Shown here: piece after piece, positions 1 through 14,040 of the stretch
Numbering within the stretch: position 1 is the first letter of the stretch
Layout: each line of letters starts with the position of its first letter
From: Eumeta japonica
Lineage: Eukaryota > Arthropoda > Insecta > Lepidoptera > Psychidae
Length of the DNA stretch: 64,000 nucleotides
NCBI GenBank assembly: GCA_005406025.1
Contig: BGZK01000763.1
Coordinates: 62,001 to 126,000, forward strand
Direction of reading: 5' to 3'
Translations under genes and position numbers: made by a program
Notes under the pieces: generated by a model
The model's input: only the letters and a program-made list of their open reading frames with translations
The model's database searches: none
Told to the model about the DNA's origin: nothing

Positions 1-2240
1 GTACTCCATTTATCCTATTGGTTAATTGAATCGGTTATGGATCAAACCTTATGTAAAATAAGTGAGAAAAATAAATACATTGTAATATATGGTGATATTA
101 ATATAAATTTGTTATATATTTCAAATCACAGGAATAGAATTCTGAGATTGTTTGAATTTTATAATGTATAAAATCTTTTTTTAGAACCTACGAGAATCAC
201 TTCTGCCTGTAGAACATGTCTTAATATTATTTATACAAATATTGCACCACAGGAAAATTTTATTATTAATAATTAAAAATCAGACCTCAATGGTCAATTA
301 GCGTTTTTCAAAATAGCAAAAAATATATTATAAATATACAGGATTTATGTCAGTGAATAAAAAATTAAAAACGCTTAATTTAACTCAGAAAAAATGACAT
401 ACAGAAAATTCCGGATCTACAATTCTGTGACGATTCCAGTGAGTTATATAATTCAGTATTAAATGCCATAAAAGCAGAATATGATACATTTTAACCAAAA
501 TGCGTTAAACCAAGTGAATCATTATCATTTAGCGACATGGCAATATTGAGAATTCATATAATTAGAAAAAAAATGTATGAGTTTTATGACGAAAATGCTT
601 CTAATAACAGTGAAAGTTTTGCGGAATATGTTAGAAATTACTCAAAACTTCTAAACGTGTTTGCATTACAGCTAAAGCCAAACACGTCTATAATAAAATC
701 ATGAAGAGCGGGACTGGCAAAATTAAGGGTTACGATTTTGACTTTCAAATTAAATTAGATGATAAAACCTTGAATAAAGACAAAGAAGTCGCTGAAGCTT
801 TTGAAAAGTTCTTTGCTGACATTTCAGTCGCAATCACCAAGATTTTTAAATCCTCTTCCACTCTTGATGAATCATTATTAAAGGAAAGTATTCGAATCTG
901 TGGTCTTAATTGAGAACTTAAATACTTAAATCTGAAAGAGATTATAAGGGCATTTAGGTCATTGGATACGAAAAGGACTGCCGAAGTTCATGGACCTTCT
1001 GTTAGAATTATAAACTCTATTATTGACTGTATTGCACCACACTTGGAATTTATTTTGTCTAGACAATGGCGTGTTTCCCGATCTGATGATAGAAAGAAAA
1101 GTTATTCCATTATTTAAAGACGGTGGTACATAAAACCCTACAAACTTTAGGCCTATATCTATACTGCCGGATTAAATAAAATTTTTGAAAAATTAATTTT
1201 ATATCAATTACTAACTCATTTTCATATCACTCCAAGGCTTCGGATTCTATAAATCACGAAACTTTGATTGGGAATCTGCGTTATTATAGAGTGAGGAGCC
1301 AGACACTCGATCTTCTGAAGTCGTATTTAAGTAACAGGGTTCAGAGAGTTGATGTCAATGGTGAGACGTCGTCTGTATCTGTGGTCTGCATAGGGGTACC
1401 AAAGGCATCAAACCTTGGTATGTTTCTCTTTTTAATCTATATTAACAACTTATCGAGCCTTGCTAAAGATGTTCATGAGTTGACACTGTTTGCAGATGAC
1501 ACATCAATGTTACTTAAAGTTAAAAGACAACGATGACGATGTGAACATCGCCATCTCGAAAGTAAAGAAATGAAAATAACCTACTTTTTAATGAAAAGAA
1601 AATGAAGTGTATAAAATTCACGCTTCCAAATATAGTCCATAGATCCGGAACTATTTTAGTATGAAACCAGGAATTAGATTTTGTCGATACTGTTATATTC
1701 CTGAGTATCGCTCTAGATAAAGAACTTCAATGGAGTCTTCACTTCGATAAGTTTGGCGAAAGAGCTTAGCTCTGCTGCATGTGTGTACTAAAAAGATACG
1801 AAATTTGTCAGATGTAGAAACTGCCAGACTTGTTTATTTTGGTTGTTTGAATAGCCTGATGTGTTATGGCATTTTGCATTGGGGACATGCCGCAGATATA
1901 CATGCAATTTTCGTGCTCCAAAGCGATCCATTCGGACGATTTACAAACTAGCACCTCGATTCTCTCTAAGGAATAAATTAAAAAAAATTTGGAATTTTAA
2001 CTTAGTTCATATACGAACATTTAAAACAAGCATAAAAGAATAGAGGAATATTTGAGAAAAATAGTAATCGGGAAACATTTCAAATAAAAAAAATGTGTTT
2101 TCATGTCAATCGATTACACAAAATCACAAACTCATTTATTAGGTTAGGTGTGTTATTTAATAAGGTCCCTGTAGATATTAACAATTTACCCTTAATCAAA
2201 TTTAAGGTCATTATTAAACAATTGCTTGGTATATAGGGCA
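1..2240 (+). mobile_element. Degenerate non-LTR retrotransposon (CR1/Jockey-like), ORF2 relic
   Basis: This is the decayed second ORF of a LINE, read on the plus strand with many stops and frameshifts. Positions 61-290 encode the end of an apurinic-type endonuclease: a GDININLL motif, then SACRTCLNIIYTNI, then SDLNGQ in place of the usual SDHxxQ. Positions 1080-1240 keep the early reverse transcriptase motif NPTNFRPISILP. Positions 1264-1536 keep a GVPKASNLG box (normally GVPQGSxLGP) and the catalytic LFADDTS box (the FADD form of YADD). Positions 1690-2220 encode the C-terminal region, with a match to the usual IYKLAPR segment and a closing LFNKVPVDINNLP. No poly-A tail or target duplication could be fixed. 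The left end lies outside the window. The motif order is certain; the clade assignment is tentative. Confidence 0.85.
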
Positions 2241-3400
2241 TTATAAAATTTTCCATTATTCTCAGAATAAATTTTTATGCATATAACCACCTCGACTTCA
2301 TATCGGGTTGTCTCTTTCTGCAATACCTTGGTTTTTGATGGTAATTGTATACAATTCAATTTGAAAAGAGCTGCTACCCATAAGTTTCTTACTCATTTTT
2401 CTTTAAGGCAAACTATCTTCCGAGCAAGCGGTATACTCTTATTATAATGGCCTATTTTAAGAGTTATGTATAAACCTATGAAATAACAAGATTTTTTAAT
2501 TTGAATTTCAATTTATGCTCTTCAATCAACGCCATCTATTAGTCAATTACTATAAAGTGGACAACATAAATACGTTGTCGACGAAAAAACTTCTTAGATA
2601 TGCCAACTTTCACGGTCCCATGATCGACTTTAAAAGTGGAAGGTGTTAAGAGTTTATGAATTTCAGATACTTATGATAGATGTACTAACATCTTTTTTTA
2701 TATATCGGCTGGGAGACGTAGGACAAAATGACTTAAGGATTATAATTTTATAAAAATTGGTTACCTGTAAAGTCGGTATACGGGCGAAAGTTTTACGTGA
2801 CAACGACTTTGAGTGGTAAAATCATTTTAATGTGAATATTCATTCGTATAGTAGGAAGAAGGATGAAATAATAGTAACAATTTAAAACATTTATTTATAC
2901 AAAGAATTATATTTAAAACATTAATTTATACAAAGAATCTCGCACTGAATTTCATATTAACAAAATTTTATTTTTACCTTTACACATACATACGTATTTA
3001 TATACAAATATACATACAATAACTTGGTACATTTGCAAGAATGAAACAGCGTTTACTACAACTTAACTTGTTCCTATCTGAGCCTCTCTCTCGTTCGGTG
3101 ACTCATCGTAACGTTACCGAGCGTTACACTTTTTCATAAGTGACTCCCAGCCGCAACCTAATTTAAGACGTTGTCACGTCAAAAAGTAACCTCATGCATG
3201 CATCATTTTTAAGAAATAATTATATTGGTGGAACCCTATAAAGTATCTTTCAAAGCCGCCTTCCAGCGTTATACATGCACAGAAGATTTCTCATCGTTCA
3301 TATTTTTAGCATTAAAGCTGAACGCAGAATACGACTCCCACAGATTTTATAACAAACAAAAGGAAGCGTTCAGTATCAGCTAATACCGAATGTTACGTGC

Positions 3401-3740
3401 GCATCATACGGCTCGATCCGGCAGAACTCGGACGAAGCGCAGAGCGGGTAGGTACGGTCCCGCGCGTCGCGAGATGTCGACGTGACGGAGCGCGCCGCGC
3501 GCCCTCCTGTTAGACGCCATTATCCGACGTGTCAAAATCGTGGAAGTGAAAGTTTAATAGTGTTGCGATAAAGCCGGCACTTGTCACAGCGGCGGCGGAC
3601 ACGTAACGCGCCCGAACGCGGAAACCGCCGGGCGCGCTTCGATTCTGCGATTCCTCGTCCGAGATGGCCATCACTCGGTTTTATGAACGCCGATTGCGCC
3701 GGCGCGCTTCCGTAAGCCGCGTTCGCGTGTATCATTGTTC
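3401..3740. other. GC-rich island
   Basis: About 300 bases dense in CpG dinucleotides inside AT-rich sequence. Open frames on both strands are rich in Arg and Ala and match nothing I recognise. It could be a promoter or an untranslated first exon, but no start site, splice site or coding start can be assigned. Confidence 0.35.
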
Positions 3741-3778
3741 CATATAATGGAACGGAAGAAGGTGATGATTATTTGGAA

Positions 3779-3960
3779 CTAACTTTCGCCCGCGGCTCCG
3801 CCCGCGTGGACATACTACTAGAATGAATGCCTTCGTTTCTTATATCGACCGCGCCGTCAACCATGATCCTGATCCGAGTCCAGTCCCTGACTTCGATCTC
3901 GGTCTCGATCTAAATCCCAATTCCGATCAAATTATCTGAGAATTAAACGACCATGCTTCC
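3779..3960 (+). repeat. Dispersed repeat with variable GATCnn hexamer array, copy 1
   Basis: It begins with AACTTTCGCCCGCGGCTCC and continues into a run of short pyrimidine-rich variants of GATTCCGATCTC-like units to about 3940. The same layout recurs at 15428, 45718 and 49860. The right boundary is not visible. I infer a short non-autonomous element of insect type. Confidence 0.5.
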
Positions 3961-6329
3961 ACTTTCCTTTCTCATCCCAGTCCTGCTAGAGATTTTAGTC
4001 CCGAACCGGTGTTAATCTTGAGTTTTTTTAACGTTGATGTTAAGTAATCAATCAGTATAAAAAAAGGAATTCGTTCTATAGGCAAACGAGTGAAGACGCG
4101 TACAAAGCTAGTAATTATCAAAAATTGGATTTTGTATTGATAAGTGGTTTTTGCATGATACGCGTTCAAACAAACAGAGAAAAATAATTTCAAAAAATGC
4201 TTTCTATTATTTATCCTTCGCTCCCCGCATTCCCAGACATTTTTTTTATAAAAACCTACAATATACATACACAAAAAGCCTACGATTTTACTATATATAT
4301 GTATAGACAGACGTAAGTAACGAGAAACCACCGGAACTATGTCGCCGTTGCGTTGACGGCGTTGCCTCGCCGTGGACGGGGAGTGACGCATTGACGGTCG
4401 TACATTATATACATTACCCTCGTGCATTAAAAGAGCTCCGTTGGCTGTAGTGGCATTAACCTTTGCCTCGTGCGTGACGTTTCGTTACGTATCACGCTTA
4501 AGATCGCATTTTTTACGTAACATCGAGAAGTCGTGAGGAATACTCTTCTGTTTGTCATGTAACATTATGATTCTATCGCAGTTGCTTTTATAACTTATAA
4601 GTGTATGATTTTACTAAATAACATTAATTTCTCAGAGATCAAAATAGAGGTTAATGCTGTAAAATGGTCTAGAAAATATCATCTTGACTTTGATAACCTC
4701 TTTCCTGATATGTCACTCAATATTGTTACGAAATTTTTTTTCCTACCACCATTTTTAATTTTACGACCACCATTCTGGATGTACAAACATAAAAAATAAC
4801 AGGAGGCATTTTTTTGTATTAAACTATGAAATTCACTTGTATCAATATTTACAAATATATATGATACCGTACCGTACATATATATTCACGTACCATACGT
4901 GAATATATAAATCCCATCAAAAACATAAATGTGAAATGAGAGCCAAGTTCAATATTATGATATATGCCTTGGTTGTTGACTTCAACGACAAAAGAAGTGA
5001 GATCGAAATGGGTGCCAAGTTCAATGGTCAGTCCTGAAATTTGTTTATAACAACATAAAACATTTTATAACAAATTAAAATATCATTTCTTCCTATAACT
5101 TAGGATAATATATTGAAGCTTAAAGTCGAACTTGGCAAGTTTTCCTACACGCATTATAACCTTCGCAAGTTCTAAAGCTGTAAGTTCTTATTTTATTCTT
5201 CCGAAAATTTGGTTTACTGGTAGAAACTAGCCATAGGGCTCTTCTATGACTGTTTTAGTAGGTACTTAATAATAATTTCTAATAGAATCAATTAATTGAA
5301 AAATTATAATAAAATGATAAAAATTTACTAGTTTCCGATTTATTCCTTTGTATTCACTCGACTACCTATCTCGATGCCAAATTTTAACTTTCTAGGTCAT
5401 CTGAAACTGGGTTAGAGTTTTGATCTATAGGTCAGTCAGTGACAAAAATGACGATATTCGGACGTTAATATCTAAAATAACCGTTTGAGGTTTGCTTATG
5501 TTTGAAACACACATGTATCTCACAAATTCCAATATATAAGCCATATTTGACATGTTTATATGAAATAGTTTTTGAGTTATGAGGGGGTCAAAAGTGGCTC
5601 CAAATGGTCGTGTAATATTACACACGGTGCTGCTCGCCGGTTCTGTTAATAATGTACTTGGCGTGTCTAGATGTGAATAGAAGCCAATATTTACGTTCGT
5701 CATGTCAGTTTATTTTGGGTACAATAAAAACTGTTGTGAATAAATTGAAAAAAAAATACCGGAAATAAGTGACACGTGTACATGAGTCATGAGTCAAAGA
5801 AAAACATATAAAATAAATGTTACACGTAATATATGACATTTATTTTAGTGATCTGAGGGTAGATATAAATCACGAAAAATATGATTTATATTGGGTTGAA
5901 ATAAAAAAAAATACCGCCAGAATTGTTCGTTTGAAAATGCAACTACCACAATATTTAATAATTTAGATGAGTACAACTCTAAACATGGTATTTTAGTCTT
6001 CGACGTTCCCCCAATAATTACGGATTTTGCAATTAAACACATCAAAACATTATTGACCCTCACAAAATAAAATATTCCAATTCTATTGTTAAGCACTGAC
6101 CTTAAAAGCGTCATTCAGCGTAGTGAACAATGAGATCGCGGCGCAATACGTATGCGTTATTTTAGATCCAGCCTAATTCATTCCGCATTGCGTGTGTATG
6201 GAATAATTTTCATTTTCTACATATTAAAAAGGTACTCTATGCCAATTATAATAAGGTTTACATTTCAACGGCATAATTAGTAAAATATTATCGACTTTAA
6301 CTGTACCGCGTTGCGGCGTTCAAAGCAAT

Positions 6330-6545
6330 CACACGATAACGCGGCGCGGCGATGGCGGCGGGCGCAGGTGTCGGCGCGCTCGACCGTGAATCCCCTCGCC
6401 CGGCGGCTGTTCCCCGTTTTTACCAACCGTCTGATCGGCGAGAGCAACGGCCTCGGCGGGCCGGACCGCCGACTCGAATAAGGTACGAGCAACCGAAACT
6501 CTTGACTGTCGAAAGCAAATGCATCCGCATCGTCTGAATACGCCA
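6330..6545. other. GC-rich island
   Basis: CpG-dense segment flanked by AT-rich DNA. Both strands carry short open frames with Arg/Pro-rich translations that overlap each other, so neither can be preferred. No splice signals tie it to a gene. Confidence 0.3.
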
Positions 6546-6690
6546 ACGATCGCAAACGTAACGATGCAATTATGGTATGTATTTAAAATTCGTCATTTAT
6601 TCGATGGGATTTTTGTAAGCCTTCTATTATTGACGTATTCGTTACGATGATTATGAATTAATTTGGAGCCTGCTTTCATGGTTTTTCCAG

Positions 6691-6852
6691 AATGAAATGG
6701 TTTCAGCTGTGGGACGTCTACCGCCGAACATGAATCTCCCTCTTATGGAAATAATGATTTGCGATCTGGTGCACCTTGCCAGAAGATGGCCCGCGGCTTT
6801 CACCAAATCGTCACGGGAGGCCACCGGATGGCCGTCTCACTCTGAATGGTGA
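6691..6852 (+). other. Possible orphan exon or coding relic, 53 codons
   Basis: A good acceptor-like TTTTTCCAG ends at 6690. It is followed by an open frame of 53 codons ending in TGA at 6850-6852, with an internal ATG at 6697. The translation has ordinary globular composition (it contains MEIMICDLVHLARRWP) rather than the Arg/Pro-rich look of nearby GC islands. I do not recognise it, and no partner exon was found. It may be a terminal exon, a transposon scrap or chance. Confidence 0.25.
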
Positions 6853-9800
6853 TCGCTACCCTGGAATCTTCTTTAATGATTATCGGTACCACTAGAGGTC
6901 GGGCCTGCCGTTGTCGATTCAACATGTTGATTGTATGAGCTTTGTCGCTCGTGCTTCTGTGGACTGCATTATCCCGGGTTTTATCTTGTAGAGCCGAAAT
7001 AATTGTTCTTCATATCATTGAATATCGATACAAACAACGTAGATACAAAACCCAACTTCGATATGCTGATTTTTAATTTAGAAAATTCGTGACAATGGCA
7101 ATCGTTAGGAAGTTAATGGCATATTATTAATTAGGATAATTAAGCATCGGTGAGGTTAACTTGAGGGAATAGTAAAAAATATTTTAATATTGTGGTACCT
7201 GTTCATCCTATTAATATTATAATTGAGAATGTTTGTTTGTTACTCAATCACGCTTTAAAATGGCCGAACAGAATTAGCTGAAACTGTACAGTACTATAGC
7301 TTATACATCAGAATAACATAAAGACTATCATTTATAAAGATAGTAACTTTTGCTCGCGACTTTGCTTAGTTAATATACTTCTATATTATGATAATATATT
7401 TGATATACTTGTGTAGAAATTTTTAAAACGTGTCTAAAGTATCGCCTGCAGGCATTGCTCGAGCATTGCAAGGTCATTCGTTATAATTACTGTACGAGCG
7501 ACTCCTTTTCTGCCTCAGCTGTTATGCAAACAAACGACGTCACGACGCTCTCGGCATTGACCACATGCGGGCAACTGTTCCGACTTCGATTGGAAGGTGA
7601 TTTATGAACATGTATTATTAGCATAAATCACCTCATAGGAAAAGACATTCTATGTTAATTCACCTCACATGATTAATTAACTATCACGATGGCGTCCGTC
7701 GACCGGACTATCGTGTTACGACTACCAAAATCCAATAAGCTCCATTCGATATCCACCCGAGGGAGTATATCATGTAGCTCGGTCGGCCGACTCTTGTGGG
7801 GATTCCCGTCTAATATCCGGTAGTAGAGCGGACACGCGAACGGACCGGGCTGTGCCTTGTACCGGCGTCGTAAATGCGGCCTTTGTCAATTCGATGATCA
7901 CACGCATTACGATATCGATAAGGGCACAAGTAACGTTTTTTTCTGGGGCGGAAGACGGCCGGATCGAGACGGGCCTATATAAACTCACCGACTCACGAAA
8001 AACCCTTCAAAATCGTTTAGTTACATTTTTTCTATGGCGCGTAAGTATCTGTCGGAACAAAGAAACAGATGGATTGAACAAAGCCGCCCTAAATTACAGA
8101 TTCTAGCTCAGAGGCCACCAAACCGCTGACACGGTCGCATTAACCACGTGTGTAATACGTGCGATTAGTCAGGGTTGATAATTTCAGCTTCCTTAATACT
8201 TGTTACACCTATCGTATCACCTGCAAGTTATTCGGTGAAAGAGAGACAATTTAGAAAAGTATACAGCGTTAACTTCTTATTCGTCGAACGACGGTTCGAA
8301 AAGTAGTGATAAAATGAATACATTTATGTATTTATTGGTATTATGCTCGTTCTGGACCTATGTTAGACGAAAGTGTAGGTTAATGGGGGCTTTGTTAAAT
8401 AAAACTAAATAAAGTTTATGTTAACTATTATATATTTTCTATTATTTGAGAGGTGCTCTTAACTGCGCGTGGAATTCGTACGGAGTTGAAACACTGATTA
8501 AACGCATATAGCTTCTATGTGAGGAATAATTACGTTTATGTACTGAAATCCGATGAAGGAACAAAGAGACCTTGTCACAACGTGAAAATAGATTTATATT
8601 TTGTTATAGTCCAATAAAAAGTTGTAGTTGAAATATGATAAGAAAATTGTGTAGAGCCTTAGGTAAGAGCATCCGATACTATTACGACTGCGCGTTACAA
8701 ACACGCATCTTTTATCTTCGACGCAGATAATAAATAATCACAAAAAATTTACGTATGACACGAGCATCGAGAAGAAGTATTATAGTCTGTGCTATTATAC
8801 AACCTTATCACGAAGACGTGATAAGCGCAGAGAGCGGTGTATCGTGACGAAAAAAACCTGTAATATCGTATGAGTTTGTGTTGCAGATTCGTATCGAGGA
8901 CGATATGCACATAGGCTCGTTGGCCTGACAATAAAATCTGAATGTGAGCTAGCGGCGTGCCTTCGCCGGGAACGCCACAAAGTAGCCGCCGGCGGACGTC
9001 AAACCGGCCCCGGGCTCCTCCTCGCCAATTAACCGCGCCCGACCTCCGGAGGAATGCACCTCCGTCCCCGTCCCCCGGCCGCCGCTCGTCGGGCACCTCT
9101 CACCCTCCACAAGATCAAACACTCGATTCTCGGTTCTACTGATTTACCTACTAAACGTTATCCACCTCATTACTACCTGTAGGCGACGAGTAAACGGATG
9201 CATCCCGATAAAATGATCTGTATTTTCTATCTTTGTAGACATTTTAGTTACAATTCAAACGACAAATCCTAAAACCGGCAATCTTTCAGAAACGAGACTC
9301 GTATTCCAGGTGAGTGACCTCCACGCGCAACTAGCGTGTAAGTACATGGCTAAATAGACAACCGTGTTAGGTGTTTATTAGCGAGTTCCAACAGCTTAGG
9401 ATCTGACTGACACTTGAAAATATTATTTCCGTTAAAGTTTTCTCTTTGCAATGAAATATAAAGTACCATTAAAATTAACTGGTCATTTGCAAATCGGATA
9501 TCTCTTTTTTGTACATGTCTTATACTGTAAAATGAAACACAATCAATACAAACAGATTACAAAAAAATAGAGTTGAGCAGTAGAGTTTGGTGATATATTA
9601 TTTTATTGCAAAAGTAAAAAGAATAAAATTTAAGAATTTTATTGCAATAAAATATTTTTACCCTGAACCTATAACGTCACTATATAACTAACTAACGTCA
9701 CTATACTACTATAAAGTAACTATAATATTTTATTTAATATTCGCAGTGCCTCGGAGAGCACGTTAAGCTATCGTTCTCAATCGTTGTCCCCGTATTGGCG

Positions 9801-12800
9801 ATAATGATGGTCAACAACCCCCAATTCCAACAGGGCCAGCGTGGAGACCGAAGCTCGTTAATCTGGAATAAAAAGGATTGTGGGAAGGTACGCCTCCGCA
9901 GAAGTGATCCTTATGCAACAACAACAACAGGCAGAGAGGAGGCGGTAATGATATAAGTTTGAAAATTTGAATGTATCAAATAAAAGAAGAAGAAAAAAAG
10001 AACACGTTCGTGTGAATATTGTGTCAGGTTTCTTCGCCCCACCGCCAAACCTTGTCACCAACTTCCGCGGCCGACGACTTAAACGCGCTCTCCGTGACAC
10101 CCGAAACACGGAGTATGTGGTGTGATTTGGAGGCATTCATGACCTATATCACACGAATTTCATGATTAGTCCAACGACGTCACATAAAATAAATAAATTA
10201 TTTTATTTATTTATTTATTTTAAGTACTCAGAAACTGTATATTCAGTATATAATATATATCATGCTAATAACGATTTGAATTTTTATTCAATGGGATATT
10301 TTTTTGAAGTGAAACTTCTAATGCGACTTCCAACAAGGTTGCGTTAAACCTCGAACGCATGCGCGTAGTATACCTGTTACAGGCCAGCGCGAGTGTTAGC
10401 AACGAGTAGCATCCAATATTCCAACGCAAGAGGGAGAGAGAACGAAAGATACACAAAGGTAAAAAGTACGAGAGAGAAAGAGAGTGAGTCGGTAGATTTC
10501 ATCTCGCAATTGTTTTTCGCAATTGTAACGTGCGACGAAAAAGGTAATTTCTACCCCTTCCTATTTTCATTTCCACATTACGAAGTTTCACTTCTTCCGC
10601 GCGGAGGGACTCCACGCACAATTTTTTTGTATAAAACCGGTAGTTTATATTTAAGGTATACAAATCACACTAAATTAACTCTCTAACAACGCACATCAAT
10701 TTCGTATTAATTTAGATTAATTGACGAAAAATGTCAATTAAAGCTAAGAAGAAACTGCAATGATACCGTATACCGAACCCTATGCAGTGCTACGACTCTA
10801 CATTACTTTGAAAATTTCATATTGTCCCATCAGCGTCCACTTGGAGCTTTGTTCGAGCATCATCGCGTACGGGCACAAAAGAAAACGGCGGTGTTGCGCA
10901 ACTAGCTCGCGGCGAGGCAGGTGCGGCACGAGCGCGGCCCTGCCGGATCTCGGTATTCCTATTCGGGTTGCGACTCTGATTGATTTCCCTTCTATGGCCG
11001 TTCGGCGGATTGAAGCTTTGATTCTTCAATCGAATAATCGATTATTAAAGGCAAATATATTTATATATCGATTTATTGTCGCCGTTTCATTAGAAAATAA
11101 CATATCTCGGTAATGACACTATAGCATATGAGATTATAAGGCTCTAAGTCTATTTCTTATTAGTGATTCTAAACAACTAAACAAACAAATTTATTGTAAC
11201 GAAAACGTACACTTAACTTTGTATGTCAAATGGTTGTTAATGACACTAATTTAAATTAATAAAAATCGGATCAACAATTTGCAAAACTGCAAATTTGTTT
11301 AAAATCCATCGTTCTTGGCAAATTGTTTTTGTTTTTGTTATTGTGTCAAATTCACGACACCCCACCGCTAAGGTATACTATACAACAATCTATTCTTTTT
11401 CTAAGTAGGGCTGTCATTAATGACAATTGCCAAGATCGCGGCTACAACGTCCGGAAGGGACGGCGTTTTCCGAGACGCGCAACGAGCGGTTAAGTCTGAC
11501 TTAATTTAAATGCTCACCGGTCGACTCAACCGTGGTCAGGATTCTGACCCGACACATTCCGGTTCGTAGACAACATTCCCGACCGCCGCATCACCACCGC
11601 TATGCACGAGAACAACAAAGGCTAATTAATGACAGTTCTCTTAGCAACGCCGGCTTTCTACGAAAAATTTAGTGCGTTCCGGTACAATAATAAGCAATTA
11701 ATTCCGTCCAAGGCCAGTCTATTTGAAGTCTGCGGATGGAAGAGCGTGCGAACCGTGCGGTTTTCACCCGCCGGCGGGTGTCGCGACCGCGCCTCGTCCG
11801 CGCCGGCGCTTTCCACCCATTCACGGAGCGATGCAAGTTTTTTTTTTCTTTCTTTCCGATAATTTCTAACCTCCATACATGAAACGTAGACGGTGCGATA
11901 TCTTCGCTTTCTTCTTCGCAAGGAAAACCGCGAGATAACGCGCACGGTCGCAAGCGTGAAGCTCTATTCGCTACACTTACGTTTCGCGACTGTTAACTAC
12001 GTAACACGGCCGTGCTGGGAACGACGTACGCGTATAACACGTTTTGCTGTTGCATTTATTGTATTCATGCCTATATTACTGGACATAAGCCTGCCTTTTA
12101 GAATTCTATGACGATTCATATTTCGCTGTATGCAGACAAAAACAGCACAGCCAACAAACGCCTAAAACATGACGAAGTAGTTTTAACTCTCTCGGATCCC
12201 TCTATCTAAAACAATTAGTTAAGTGTGAGTTGGAAACGCAACGACCACAACTGTACACCCGTTTAATAGTCGCTACGTTTTTCTGTAATTAAGTATGTAT
12301 GTATATTCTTATGTATGTATGATGAATTATAATTTGATATTGACCTAGAATCGGAAACTAGTCAAAATATAACTTGAAATTGGTAAATTTTGAAAAAAGG
12401 TCGTTCAAGAAAGTTAGACTTGATCACAAATTAATTGCATGATTAGGCACCTAAATATGCAATAATGTACGTTTCACCTTGACGAATTTGTTTCAATATC
12501 TAAAACAATTATTTCAAAATTGACAGAAAGTGTTTTAGTTGTAGGTGTTTTAATTTATATAAAAAATGATATAAATAATGAAAAGCCGTGTCTGATAACT
12601 TTTTCCGATTTTTGGCAATGTTAAATTTCCTAGATCGAGGTTAGTCATGAAGGTTTTAAGGCATACAATAAATGAAATCGTTTTAATAAAAAAAAAATAA
12701 TTTGTCAGCATCAAAGAAAATAATTAATTTATTAAAATTGACACATTTCATTTATGGTAATTTTTAATTACGTTGTAATAAGTCGTATTAAATAGTTATG

Positions 12801-13078
12801 TTCATTTAATAAAGTGCGATAATCAGAACTAGATCCATTGAAACGGTCATATTAGATGAAGAGTTTGATAAACGAATTGTTTTGTCAATCCTCTATATGA
12901 TTAACAATTGATAAGTATTCATCAATAATTCTGGAAAAAGGTTATAAAATTCAAAGACAATCGGTGTCTATATTGCGCGAGGCGTTCGTGCTGACAAAGA
13001 GCGCTTTAAAATATTTCAACCTCTACCATTTAAATTCTATATATTTAATTATCATGTAATATATATATATATATATTA

Positions 13079-13146
13079 TTACACACTTTACAATTATCAT
13101 AGAATATATATGTATATATATTCTATGATAATTGTAAAGTGTGTAA
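13079..13146. repeat. Perfect 32-bp inverted repeat with 4-nt loop
   Basis: The left arm 13079-13110 is the exact reverse complement of 13115-13146; the loop is TGTA. The inner part is AT repeat, while the outer 20 bases (ACACACTTTACAATTATCAT) are not simple sequence. It sits next to an AT dinucleotide run at 13060-13076. It could be the core of a small fold-back element or a cruciform-forming site. Confidence 0.9.
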
Positions 13147-14040
13147 AATAAAGTCATGGTTATTACATGCGAACTATAATACATAATATTGCTACAGAAT
13201 ATAAATTGTTATGAGGCACTTAGGCCATAGCCAAGAAATCGGTTTCTTATCTTCTTTCCATTTCTTCGAAATTTCGAATTAGTAGGTGCACGTGATGGTA
13301 ATGATACATCAAAATTGTTACTGGTGCATCATGCTATCGTTAATCAAATTTATTTTTAGTAATAACTAATAGTTCATGGATGCAGTGAGAGTATTGAGAG
13401 AACGCACTCATAATATTAAATGATGTTGGAACATTATTAAAATGAATGTATTTAGGTTCTATACTGAATTATGTCTTACACAAAACCCATAACTTTTCAT
13501 AGTTTTTTTATAGAATTCAGTAAACAAGATAGCCAAAGAATAGATATCGAATTACATGCACAAAAGCAAAAAACAACAAAAACAATTATTCATTACATCT
13601 ACTGCCACTCAAACTAGGATAAAGTAGGCTGTAGATTTTGCGAAGGTGTTCTGATAATAATATCCACTTCGGATAAAAGTGACATCCGCTATCGTGATAA
13701 ATATTGCAATTCATAGATAGACTTGTGGATAAATAATACGTGTAGCCAATTATAACTCGGATGGGTACGAACGCACGCTTAACTACGTGGAACTTCGATT
13801 GTTCCCAAGTAAAAGCTTCTACTGGGTACCGGAACTTTATTTGTCAACGCCAAGGAATGTTTCGATTTCAGGTTTAGTATACCGTTGAAGTCGTAATTTT
13901 GTTTCTTATTATAGAAAAAAAAATACCTGTACAATGTCCTAAGATCCTCGTGCACCTTCAACTGCAACGCATTCTCCGACAGAGAGACACAGTTTTTTTT
14001 TTTGTATATACAGCGTAAATCAAATATTATGTTCTAATAA

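Larger units (their letters stand above)
2241..14040. other. Gene-free stretch with several GC-rich islands
   Basis: No exon chain or long reading frame is supported here. The AT-rich background is broken by GC-rich islands near 3401-3740, 6330-6545, 7680-8110, 8935-9110, 10860-11030 and 11740-11840. These islands give Arg/Pro/Ala-rich open frames on both strands with no family resemblance, so I read them as composition effects. They could be promoters, enhancers or untranslated exons of a gene outside the window. A weak match to a lepidopteran retroelement start (GAGCACGTTAAGCTATCG) sits near 9755. Short simple repeats of TTTA occur near 10190-10225. Confidence 0.5.

Noticed and set aside
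10190..10225. TTTA/TAAA inverted stretch
   Set aside because: It is simple AT-rich repetition where self-complementarity is expected by chance.
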